A DNA stretch of 64,000 nucleotides from the NCBI GenBank assembly GCA_963788125.1, contig CAWBFN010000001.1, positions 310,001 through 374,000 of the forward strand, written 5' to 3'. A model generated the notes under the pieces. It did no database searches, was not told the DNA's origin, and saw only the letters and a list, made by a program, of their open reading frames with translations. Positions 16,094 through 23,822 of this stretch are shown here, piece after piece. The stretch is from Bog-473 sp963788125 (GTDB lineage: Bacteria > Actinomycetota > Acidimicrobiia > Acidimicrobiales > RAAP-2). The first letter of the stretch is position 1, and each line of letters begins with the position of its first letter. The position numbers and the translations under genes were made by a program.

Positions 16094-17343
16094 CAGGAGT
16101 GGTCCGGCACGCGCATCCAGACCAGCGGCTGACCGTCCTGGACCCGCTCGCCGGCGGCGGCCAGCCAGCCGACGACCTGGCCGGAGAAGGGTGTCCGGAC
16201 CTCGGTGTCGCCCACCCGGCCCACCAGGTCGCCCACGGCGAGCACCGAGACGGCGTCGTCCTCGAGCCCCCCCTCGGTGCCCTCGGTGCCGGGGAGGAGG
16301 CCCGCCCCCGGTGCCCGCAACGACTCCTCCGGTGTGAAGACCCCGCTGCCCGGGCTCACCACCACCCGCTCGGAGACGTAGAGGTGCTCGCCCTGGTGGA
16401 CCGCCGGCTCGGCCTTCCAGGTGCCCGCCTCGGCCACCTGGTCCATCAGCGTGTCCAGGTCGGCCGGCTTGGACACCGCCAGCGACTGGATCTCGGGGAG
16501 GCTCCGTTTGGCCAGCCCGCTCAGGACACCGCCGGGTCCGAGCTCGATCAGGGAGGTGAGGCCCAGCCCGGCAAAGGTCTCGAGCGTCTGGCGCCAGCGG
16601 ACCGGGCTGCACAGCTGGGCCGAGAGCAGGCCGGGCCAGTCGGCGGGGTCGTCGTGCACCCGGGCGTCGACGTTGGCCACGACGCGGACCTCGGGGGTCA
16701 GGAAGGTCACCTCGGCCAGCGCCTTGCGCAGCGGGCCGCGTGCTCCCTGCATGAGCGGCGTATGGAAGGCGCCCGAGACGGGGATGGGCATCACCCGGCG
16801 GGCACCCATCTGCTTGGCCAGCTCGCTCGCCACGGCGACGGCCTCGTGGGTCCCGGCGATGACCACCTGGCCCGGGGCGTTGTAGTTGGCCACCCAGACG
16901 TCGCCCTCGGCTCGCATACAGGCCGCCTCGGCGTCGTCGTCGGAGATGCCCAGGAGGGCGGCCATGGTGCCGGGGGCCTCCTCGCCGGCCCGGGCCATGG
17001 CCTCGCCGCGGGCCACGACGAGCTGGATCCCGTGCTCGAAGGTCAGCCCTCCGCTGGCCACCAGCGCGGTGTACTCGCCCAGGCTGTGGCCGGCGCAGGC
17101 GGCGGGAGTGAGGCCGAGGCGCTCCACCGCATCGAGGACGACCAGGCTCAAAACGGTGGTCGCCAGCTGGGCGTTGTCGGTCCTGGTCAGCTCCTCAATC
17201 GGCGCCTCGAGCAGAAGGTAGGCCAGGTCGCGGCCGGCGGCCTCCGATGCCTCTCCGACGAACTCCCACGAGGGGTGGTCGACCCATGGCCCGCCCATTC
17301 CGGACCGCTGCGATCCCTGTCCTGGGAAGGTGAAGACCAACAC
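16093..17343 (-). CDS. fabD: Malonyl-CoA:ACP transacylase with extra C-terminal biotinyl/lipoyl-like domain
   Basis: Residues 1-300 are a FabD: FTFPGQGSQRSGMG, nucleophile in AGHSLGEYTALVASGG (Ser about 87), catalytic His in VSGAFHTPLMQGA (about 194) and the product-site text IELGPGGVLSGL. It loads malonate onto ACP. Standard FabD ends near residue 310; this protein runs to 416. The extra part holds a Pro/Gly linker and a segment like a biotinyl/lipoyl half-domain, about 365-412 (VLAVGDLVGRVGDTEVRTPF, then GQVVGWLAAAGERVQDGQPL). No target lysine is seen in it. GTG 17343 is chosen because the conserved N-terminus begins there, with GGAGA about 10 bp upstream. It is the first gene of the minus-strand fab operon. 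Confidence 0.93.
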   Translation of the reverse strand: MLVFTFPGQGSQRSGMGGPWVDHPSWEFVGEASEAAGRDLAYLLLEAPIEELTRTDNAQLATTVLSLVVLDAVERLGLTPAACAGHSLGEYTALVASGGLTFEHGIQLVVARGEAMARAGEEAPGTMAALLGISDDDAEAACMRAEGDVWVANYNAPGQVVIAGTHEAVAVASELAKQMGARRVMPIPVSGAFHTPLMQGARGPLRKALAEVTFLTPEVRVVANVDARVHDDPADWPGLLSAQLCSPVRWRQTLETFAGLGLTSLIELGPGGVLSGLAKRSLPEIQSLAVSKPADLDTLMDQVAEAGTWKAEPAVHQGEHLYVSERVVVSPGSGVFTPEESLRAPGAGLLPGTEGTEGGLEDDAVSVLAVGDLVGRVGDTEVRTPFSGQVVGWLAAAGERVQDGQPLVWMRVPDHS

Positions 17344-17632
17344 TGCGTACGACGTCTCCGTTCGTCGGGGGGTGCGAGCCCGTCGGGGGGTGCGAGCCCA
17401 CTGGGCCAACAGTGTTGCACGCCCCGCTCGCGGATGGTCGGATTTTTGGGGGGTGTCTTCCTACCTGGGGTACGACCACGGGAGATTCCCGGCGGTGCGA
17501 TCCCGACGCGGCCCTCGCTCGGTCTTTCTCTGCTTATGGAACCCGGCATTTACATAAGCGTCGCTTTTATTACCAATATACAGAAGCTATTGCGGTCCCA
17601 TGAAAGAGGTTTGAGGTGTAGGCCGGCAGGAG
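17344..17632. other. Divergent intergenic region between fabD and the peptide locus
   Basis: This stretch (380 bp if counted to the peptide gene at 17724) carries no convincing protein gene larger than the small ORF at 17633. The fabD side is GC-rich and contains an 18 bp tandem duplication. From about 17530 it becomes clearly AT-richer than the surrounding DNA (for example TTTACATAAGC and TATTACCAATATAC). That part probably holds the promoter for the peptide gene, but I cannot assign -35 and -10 boxes with good spacing. Short open frames here look like chance. Confidence 0.5.
17363..17398. repeat. 18 bp tandem duplication upstream of fabD
   Basis: The unit CGTCGGGGGGTGCGAGCC occurs twice in perfect head-to-tail copies, 17363-17380 and 17381-17398. 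It lies 20 bp upstream of the fabD start, in the likely promoter or leader. A nearby CAAC-AGT-GTTG inverted repeat (17407-17417) is a possible additional operator. Function is unknown. Confidence 0.85.
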
Positions 17633-17719
17633 ATGAAAAGACTATTCGTGTTTGTCTTCAATGGTGATGTCGTGCTATGTGAACACAAAACGGAAATAGC
17701 GAAGCGAATAGAAAGGTAA
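17633..17719 (+). CDS. Possible small upstream ORF (28 aa) before the peptide gene
   Basis: ATG 17633 opens a 28-codon frame (MKRLFVFVFNGD, then VVLCEHKTEIAKRIER) that stops 4 bp before the ATG of the peptide gene. Its last codons contain the ribosome site (GAAAGG) of that gene, so translation could be coupled. Against it, the AGGAG before the ATG touches the start codon, which is poor spacing, and the frame is short. It may be a leader peptide, a real small protein or chance. Confidence 0.28.
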   Translation: MKRLFVFVFNGDVVLCEHKTEIAKRIER

Positions 17720-17723
17720 TTGT

Positions 17724-17954
17724 ATGTCCTTGTCAATAGCAGAGATGGAAGGCGAGCTGGCCGAGTTTGTTCCTGCCCGTGAGGTCATGTGTGGTGGCTG
17801 CTGCGGCGGCACGAGCTACAGCAACAGCGACAGCAACAACCACCAGAGTTTCGACAATGACCCTGGTGCCGGTAATGACAGCAACGGATTCGCCAACGGC
17901 GCCTTCAGCCCGAGCGATGACACTAACAACGGCTGCATCCAGGTTAACTTGTAA
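17724..17954 (+). CDS. Small Cys/Gly- and Asn/Ser/Asp-rich peptide, candidate RiPP precursor (76 aa)
   Basis: I know no family for this peptide. It splits into two parts. Residues 1-22 form an acidic, leader-like helix (SLSIAEMEGELAEFVPAREV). From residue 23 on it is low in complexity: a CGGCCGG cluster (Cys 23, 26, 27), then a long Asn/Ser/Asp/Gly-rich stretch with a few aromatic residues, and a last Cys at 71 near the C-terminus. There is no membrane helix and no Sec signal. GAAAGG 7 bp before the ATG is a good ribosome site. The next gene encodes a PqqD-like + M50 protease membrane protein, which fits a leader/core peptide that is recognised and cut. No modifying enzyme is seen nearby. A structural or secreted small protein is the alternative. 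Confidence 0.7.
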   Translation: MSLSIAEMEGELAEFVPAREVMCGGCCGGTSYSNSDSNNHQSFDNDPGAGNDSNGFANGAFSPSDDTNNGCIQVNL

Positions 17955-18041
17955 TCGTTAATTGGTAAATCAAGCGCTGATGCACTTCGAGTTTTCGGCC
18001 CTCTCGATAGTGGGCGAACTACAGGGTAATCAGCGAGTCTG

Positions 18042-18102
18042 CACGAGGCCACGCGGGGACTGGCGGCTGGCATTGCTTTGCCGGTCCCCGCTGGTGCTCG
18101 TG
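18042..18102 (+). promoter_or_regulatory. Strong RNA hairpin between peptide gene and PqqD-M50 gene
   Basis: GCGGGGAC (18053-18060) pairs perfectly with GTCCCCGC (18084-18091). An inner CGGC/GCCG and an outer CACGAG (18042-18047)/CTCGTG (18097-18102) extend the structure. No U-run follows, so it is not a standard terminator. It could stabilise or end the peptide transcript and lower expression of the downstream protease. Confidence 0.6.
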
Positions 18103-18106
18103 GGGA

Positions 18107-18140
18107 ATGACTGAGTTATTGAAATGACTGGGTTATTGGA
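18107..18140 (+). repeat. 17 bp near-perfect tandem duplication over the M50 start codon
   Basis: ATGACTGAGTTATTGAA (18107-18123) is followed directly by ATGACTGGGTTATTGGA (18124-18140), 15 of 17 bases identical. The first copy forms a six-codon frame (MTELLK) whose stop overlaps the ATG of the protease gene (ATGA), so it may act as a tiny coupling ORF. Confidence 0.75.
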
Positions 18141-20268
18141 CCAACGACCTGCGCTCTCCGAGGGGGGGGCGAAGGCGGCAGGGGTGGCGGGGGCTGCGGG
18201 AGCAGAAGCGGAGGCATCTCCCCCTCAAGAGTGGCGCCTCGCCTCCGGGCTGGAGCTGGTGGGGGAGTTCGAAAGTTCCGCACTGGCAGAGCGGCCGTGT
18301 CTGGTCAGGCGCCAGGACGGCCAGGTCATCCAGCTCTCCCCTTTGGTGTACGCCATCGCCTCCTGCCTCGACGGCGGGGCAGCAACTCTGGACGAGATCT
18401 CCGCGGCCGCCAGTGCCCGAACCGGGCGTTCGATCAGCCGGGAGAACGTCGAGTACCTCATTGAGAAGAAGCTTGTGCCGCTCGGGGTGGTCGGGACCGG
18501 CGCCACGGATGCCACGCCGGGCGCGAAGCTGCCTCGGTCGAGGGCGCTGCTCGCCCTGCGTTTTCGGACGCGGGTCGTGCCCGAACGGGTGCATCGGCAC
18601 CTGTCGACCACACTCCGCCCGCTGTTTCGCCTGCCGGTCGTCGTCCTTGTCCTCTGCGCGCTGATCTCCTTCGACATCGCCATTGCGCTGGGCGGGATCG
18701 GGCCCGGTGCGGCCGCGCGGGATCTGGCCAGCCACCCCGCCCTTCTCCTGCTCGTCACCGCCCTCTTGTTCGCCTCGGCGGCCATCCACGAACTCGGGCA
18801 CGCCACTGCCACCCGCTACGGCGGAGCCACCCCGGGCGTCATGGGCGTCGGCGTCTACCTCGTGTGGCCCGTCTTCTACACCGACGTGTCGGACGCGTAC
18901 CGTCTCGACCGGAGGTCCCGGCTGCGCGTCGACCTGGGCGGTGTCTACTTCAACGCCCTCGTTATCGCCACCTGTTCTGGGATCTACCTGGCCACCCACT
19001 ATCTCCCGCTGTTGGTCTTCGTCGTCGTCGCCCAACTTCAGGCGCTCTACCAGTTCGTTCCCTTCGTGCGAATGGACGGGTACTGGATCTTGAGCGACCT
19101 CGTCGGCGTCCCGAATCTCTTCGCCTACGTCGCACCCGTTCTCGCTTCCCTTCGCCGCCACAAGGACCCGCGCCACCTGGCTCGTCTGGCCCATGTCCGG
19201 CCCTGGGCCCGCCGGATGATCACCGTGTGGGTGGGCCTGACCGTGGCCATTCTCGGCATCAACGCCGCCATCATCGTCGTGACCGGCCCCCGCCTTCTGA
19301 CGACGGACCTCGTGGCCTTTCACCAACGGGCCGTGGACATTGCCGGCGACTTCACCCGAGGCAACGTCGCCGGCGGCCTCGATGATGTGACGTCGTTGAT
19401 CCTGCTGGCGATCCCCGCGGCCGGGATCGCCCTCATCGCTGCACTCCTCAGCCTGCGTACCGCCCGAACCGTCAGGAGGTGGTGGCCCGAACGCCGGCTC
19501 CAGGCCATCGCCTTGGCCGCAGTCGGACTCGTGGCTCTGGCCGCGTTCGCCTCTGAGTTCGTCCCCAAGGAGATTGCGCGACCGCTCGAGGGTGGAACCG
19601 GGGGAAGCTACTGGGACAACACGCCGACCCAGAGTGGGGGAGCCGTCCCACCCGGCGCATCCACGGCTCCCAAGCTGGCGACGATCTCCGGTGGGAGTGA
19701 GGCCCTGCGCCACCGGTCGACGCGTCCGGCAGCCGGTGGGGTCGCGACAGCACCCGGACCGTCGATTGACACGACCCCCTCGAGTACCGTCCCCCCTGCT
19801 GCGGTACCGTTGCCCCACTCGGGTGGCGCGTCGTCGACAGGCGTGGCCCCTTCCGGTGCCACGGTCACCACGCCCACGGTCAAGACCACGGGCACGACGA
19901 CGATCACCGTACCCAGCGTGACCACGCCCACGGTCAAGGCCACCGTGACCACCCCGAGCGTCACCACCCCCACCGTGACCACGCCCACGGTGACCACGCC
20001 TACCGTCACTACCCCCACCGTCACCACGCCTACCGTGACCGTGCCAACCGTGACCGTCCCAACCGTGACCGTCCCAACCGTGACCGTCCCAACCGTGACC
20101 GTCCCGACCGTGACCGTGCCCACCGTGACCATCCCCACGGTCACCACGCCCACCGTGACCATCCCCACGGTCACCACGCCCACCGTGACCATCCCCACGG
20201 TCACCACGCCCACGGTCAAGACCACCGTGACCACACCCAGCGTGACCCTGCCTCCCACGTTGCCCTGA
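18124..20268 (+). CDS. PqqD-like + M50 zinc metalloprotease membrane protein with TVTxP repeat tail
   Basis: This 714-residue protein has four regions. Residues 38-125 resemble a PqqD-like (RiPP recognition) domain: LVRRQDGQVIQLSPLVYAIA, LDEISAAASARTGR, EYLIEKKLVPLG. Residues 165-480 hold about seven membrane helices with an M50 peptidase core: AAIHELGHATATRYGG (zinc ligands His 222 and 226, Glu 223) and FVPFVRMDGYWILSDL with the third ligand Asp 318. The site is complete, so activity is expected. Residues 500-575 are a Gly/Pro/Ser-rich linker. Residues 580-714 are repeats of TVT(T/V/I)P. Related YydH-type putative peptide zinc metalloproteases process modified peptides. Position directly after the Cys-rich peptide suggests that peptide is the substrate. 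The tail may extend outside the membrane or bind the wall. Confidence 0.82.
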   Translation: MTGLLDQRPALSEGGAKAAGVAGAAGAEAEASPPQEWRLASGLELVGEFESSALAERPCLVRRQDGQVIQLSPLVYAIASCLDGGAATLDEISAAASARTGRSISRENVEYLIEKKLVPLGVVGTGATDATPGAKLPRSRALLALRFRTRVVPERVHRHLSTTLRPLFRLPVVVLVLCALISFDIAIALGGIGPGAAARDLASHPALLLLVTALLFASAAIHELGHATATRYGGATPGVMGVGVYLVWPVFYTDVSDAYRLDRRSRLRVDLGGVYFNALVIATCSGIYLATHYLPLLVFVVVAQLQALYQFVPFVRMDGYWILSDLVGVPNLFAYVAPVLASLRRHKDPRHLARLAHVRPWARRMITVWVGLTVAILGINAAIIVVTGPRLLTTDLVAFHQRAVDIAGDFTRGNVAGGLDDVTSLILLAIPAAGIALIAALLSLRTARTVRRWWPERRLQAIALAAVGLVALAAFASEFVPKEIARPLEGGTGGSYWDNTPTQSGGAVPPGASTAPKLATISGGSEALRHRSTRPAAGGVATAPGPSIDTTPSSTVPPAAVPLPHSGGASSTGVAPSGATVTTPTVKTTGTTTITVPSVTTPTVKATVTTPSVTTPTVTTPTVTTPTVTTPTVTTPTVTVPTVTVPTVTVPTVTVPTVTVPTVTVPTVTIPTVTTPTVTIPTVTTPTVTIPTVTTPTVKTTVTTPSVTLPPTLP
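19861..20265. repeat. 15 bp / 30 bp tandem repeat array encoding TVTxP repeats
   Basis: The array has a 15 bp period (for example ACCGTGACCGTCCCA) encoding TVTVP. Near the end the period becomes 30 bp (ATCCCCACGGTCACC plus ACGCCCACCGTGACC), in nearly identical copies at 20131, 20161 and 20191. All copies keep the reading frame. Such near-identical units can expand or contract by slippage. Confidence 0.92.
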
Positions 20269-20392
20269 TCGAGCCCAACCGGGGGTGCTAACACCCGCCG
20301 GGATGGGCGGCTACCTACCTCGACGGTGGGTGGGCGGGAGGCCAGACTTCCAGTTGAGATGAGCTCCATCGAGACGAGCCCCACCCCTTGAA

Positions 20393-22920
20393 ATGAGCCC
20401 CACGTTCCGGGTTGCCTGGTACCGGTTCCGCACGACCTTTCGCCGCCGGTGGAGCGGCTACCTGGCCATCGTGTTGCTGATCGGCCTGGTGGGAGGCCTG
20501 GCCATGGGTGCGGTCGCTGCCGCCCGCCGTACGCAGTCGTCGTTCCCCGTCTACGTGGCCAGCACCAACCCGGCGCAGGTGCAGGCCTTCGACGCCTTCC
20601 TCGATCCGAACATCGGCGACAACGTCGGCTACTCGCCGGCGCAGGCCGAGGCCATCGCCCACCTCCCCCACGTGAAGTCGGCCACGACCATCGTGGGCTT
20701 CGACGCCAATCTCCAGCCCCTCTCCACGCTCCACGTGCACCAAGCTCCCGGTGAGAAGCCGGTCGTCTTCGAGGGCTCCACCGATGGCGAGTGGGTCCGC
20801 CAGGACCGCGTCACGCTCGTCGCCGGGCGACTGGCCAACCCGAACCGGCGCGACGAGGTGGTGATGAACGCCCAGGCCGCCGAGGAGCTGGGGCTGCACA
20901 TCGGCTCCACGGCGCGCGTCGGCTTCTACTCCGACGCCGAGCTGCTCTCGCCGACCTGCTGTACGGCGAGCACCCCGCTGGCGGCGACGGTGGACCTCCG
21001 TCTCGTCGGGATCGTCGTGTTCCCTAACACACTGGTGCAGGACGACGTCGATGCGCTCAACGCGCAGGCGGCGTTCTTCACCCCGGCGTTGACCCGGGAG
21101 GTGGAGCATTGCTGCGCCACCTATTCGGGCAGTGCGCTGCAGGCCGACGGCGGCGCGCGCGGCTTGGCCCTGCTCACAAGCGAGGTCGACCGCGCCACGG
21201 GGAAAGCGCTGACCGCCGCCGGCGCCGACGAGGGGAGTGGAGGGCCCGCGCTCGCCGTGGCCACGGCCGAGCGATCCATACGGCCCGAGGCCATCGCCCT
21301 CGGCGTGTTCGGTGGGATCGCCGGACTGGCCGCGCTCCTCATCGCCCTGCAGTTGATCGGCCGCCAGCTGCGCTCGGGCGCCGACGAGCTCGGCGTGCTC
21401 CGCGCCCTCGGCGCCGGGCCGGCCACGACGGTGCTCGACGGGTTGATCGGCATTCTGGCTTCGGTGGTGGTGGGCTCGGTCCTGGCGGTGGTGGTGGCGG
21501 TCGGACTGTCCCCGCTCGCCCCCATCGGCCCGGTGCGGCCGGTGTACCCGACGCCCGGGGTGGCCTACGACTGGACGGTGCTCGGTCTCGGTGTCCTGGT
21601 GCTCATCGTCGTTCTCGGCGCCCTGTCGGCCGTCCTGGCCTACCGGGCCGCGCCCCACCGGGTGGCGGCCCGCAGCCGGGGGATCGTCGACCGTTCGTCG
21701 GCCGTGGTCCAGGCGGCGGCCTCGTCGGGCCTGCCGGCGCCGGCGGTGGCCGGGGTCCGCTTCGCCCTGGAGCCCGGTACCGGGCGCAACGCCGTGCCCG
21801 TGCGCTCGGCCATCCTCGGTGCCGTCCTGGCCATCGCCGTGGTGACCGCCACCTTTACCTTCGGATCCAGCCTGGACACCCTCGTCTCGCGACCGGCGCT
21901 CTACGGATGGCACTGGAGCTACATGCTGCTGTCGGGCTTCTCGGGCGACGAAGACCTCCCCCAAGCCCAGACGGACCGCCTGCTCAGCCACGATCCGTAC
22001 GTGTCCAGTTTCACCGGGGTGTACTTCGACACGCTGGAGTTCGACGGCCGCACGGTGCCCGTCCTCGGGGCCGACCCGGGCACCCCGGTGCAGCCGCCAC
22101 TCCTCTCGGGGAACGGCTTCGAGCGGTCGGACCAGGTGCTCCTCGGGGCGACCACCCTGGCCGAGCTGCACAAGCACGTGGGTGACGTCGTCACCGTGAG
22201 CAGCGGCCAAACGCAGACGCGGCTCACCATCGTGGGAACCGCCACGATGCCGGCGATCGGCACGCAGAAGGAGCACCTCGAAATGGGGACCGGTGCCCTG
22301 CTCGACTACCGGATCATCCCGGCCACGGCGCGCAACCTCCAGGAGAGCACCGTGCCGGGCCCCAACGCCTACCTCATCCGCATCCGCCACGGAGGCCAAC
22401 CCCACCCTGGCCGCTCGTTCGCTACGCCGGATCAACGCGACGCTCAGCGCCTCGTCGGACGGCTCGGGCGGCGTCGTCGGTGTGCTGCGGCCCGCCGAGA
22501 TCGCCAACTACCACTCCATCGGGAGTACGCCGGCGGTGCTCGGCGCCGCCCTGGCCGTCGGGGCGGTCGTCGCCCTCGGCCTCACCCTGCTGGCCTCGGT
22601 GCGTCGGCGTCGCCGGGACCTGGCCCTGTTGAAGACCCTCGGGTTCACCCAGCGCCAGCTGGCCGCGGCGGTGGCCTGGCAGTCGACGGTGGCGGTGGGG
22701 GTAGGGGCGATCGTCGGGGTGCCGCTGGGGATCGTCGTCGGCCGCATCCTGTGGGACCTGTTCGCCGCGCGACATCCACGCCGTGCCCGCACCGAGCGTT
22801 CCGGCCCTGACCGTCGTGCTCACCGCCGTGGTCGCCCTCGTGCTGGCCAACGCCGTGGCCGCCATCCCCGGGCGGATCGCCGCACGGACCCCGACGGCGC
22901 TGATCCTGCGCTCCGAGTGA
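20393..22920 (+). pseudogene. FtsX/MacB-type ABC transporter permease, two frameshifts
   Basis: The gene encodes a large permease with two FtsX domains (about 840 residues if repaired). It begins at ATG 20393 with a first membrane helix (YLAIVLLIGLVGGLAMGAVAA). An extracellular region and three-helix FtsX units follow (about 290-430, including VLRALGAGPATTVLDGL), then a second set (DLALLKTLGFTQRQLAAAVAW). The frame shifts at about 22385-22395 and again at about 22765-22770, each time as if one base were extra. The end reads VLANAVAAIPGRIAARTP and then TALILRSE at 22920. No ATPase partner is adjacent. An intact relative lies at 33195. It may be decayed or mis-sequenced. Confidence 0.82.
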
Positions 22921-22935
22921 GGGTCGGGCGCAGCC

Positions 22936-23370
22936 TCAGGCGGGTTGGGCGAGGCTCCGCTCCAGCCAGGCCTTGAGGGACGGTTCCGAATCGGCGCCGA
23001 TCTTGCGGCCGATTACCTCCTTCCCCCGCAACACGAGGAGGGTCGGGATGCTCTGGACCTCGAAACGACGGGAGAGGTCAGGAGCGTGATCGACGTTCAC
23101 CTTTACCAGCTTGATCCGGTTGGCGAACTGGCGGGCCAGTGATTCGAGTGCCGGGCTCACCATACGGCAGGGCCCGCACCATTCGGCCCAGAAGTCGACG
23201 ACGACGGGGATCTTGGCCTGCTCAACCACCTCGCTGAACTCTTCCTCCGTCGCCTCCACGATCCATGGCAACCAGGCGCCGCAGCTGCCGCATTTGGGCA
23301 CACCGGCTGCGGCCGAAGGCACACGGTTCTTCGTGCCGCAGCTCTCGCAACGAACGAGTTCGTGATGCAC
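22936..23370 (-). CDS. trxC: Thioredoxin with N-terminal zinc ribbon (thioredoxin 2 type)
   Basis: This 144-residue protein has a Zn-binding start, CESCGTKNRVP with CGSCG (Cys 8, 11, 27, 30), followed by a thioredoxin domain. The active site is VVDFWAEWCGPCRMVSPALE (Cys 65 and 68), and the cis-Pro loop is VQSIPTLLVLRGKEV. It reduces protein disulfides in the cytoplasm; the zinc ribbon is typical of TrxC, often linked to oxidative stress. GTG 23370 is preferred because the zinc ribbon begins there and GGAGG lies in front. The longer frame upstream is Arg-rich noise. Confidence 0.93.
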   Translation of the reverse strand: MHHELVRCESCGTKNRVPSAAAGVPKCGSCGAWLPWIVEATEEEFSEVVEQAKIPVVVDFWAEWCGPCRMVSPALESLARQFANRIKLVKVNVDHAPDLSRRFEVQSIPTLLVLRGKEVIGRKIGADSEPSLKAWLERSLAQPA

Positions 23371-23395
23371 CCTCCCATTGTCGCGCCCGCTCGGG

Positions 23396-23650
23396 CTAAC
23401 GGCTCGCCGTCTCCGACGCCGTCTCCGATGCCTGCTCCGCCAGCAGGCTCTGTCGGGCCTCGTCGTAGGCGGCGGCCGGGGACTGGTCGACCGCCGCGAG
23501 GTGGAGATCGAGGCCGTCGATTGCATCGACGATGATCCCGCTGACGAGGGCGCGCATGGCCGGTTTGTGGTCGGCCGGGACGACGTACCAGGGTGCCCAC
23601 TGCGTCGAGGTCGCGGTCAGCGCCTCCTCGTAGGCCTGTTTGCCTGGCCA
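23396..23650 (-). pseudogene. C-terminal remnant of polyphosphate kinase 2
   Basis: The minus strand reads KQAYEEALTATSTQWAPWYV, then VPADHKPAMRALVSGIIVDAIDGLDL. This matches the C-terminal end of PPK2-family kinases (AYEEAL..TST..APW..VPAD.K). The Walker motifs and the rest of the enzyme, about 200 residues, are missing. The frame upstream of the conserved part (PGRSPWPG) does not fit. The usual Trp after Lys is Pro here. The fragment ends in a repeated SETASETASR tail. It is probably inactive. Confidence 0.75.
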
Positions 23651-23822
23651 AGGAGATCGCCCGGGGGTGGCGACCGGGCATCGCCCGAGGATAGGCCCTG
23701 TGGGCATCGTGGCAGGCCACGAGAGTTGCGCCCCTCACGAAATCATCCGCACGGCGGATTGGCTGCCCGTCGACGGCAGGCAAAGATTTGGCAGTGGCCA
23801 GCGCATCGACTTGTATCTGAGC

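Noticed and set aside
17412..17603. Small plus-strand frames in the fabD/peptide gap
   Set aside because: No ribosome site, odd composition and no family; they look like chance.
19861..20265. CRISPR-like array
   Set aside because: The repeats are contiguous, keep one coding frame and have no unique spacers; they encode a protein tail.
20277..20300. Terminator after the M50 gene (GGGTG-CTAA-CACCC)
   Set aside because: Only five paired bases and no T-run; too weak to call.
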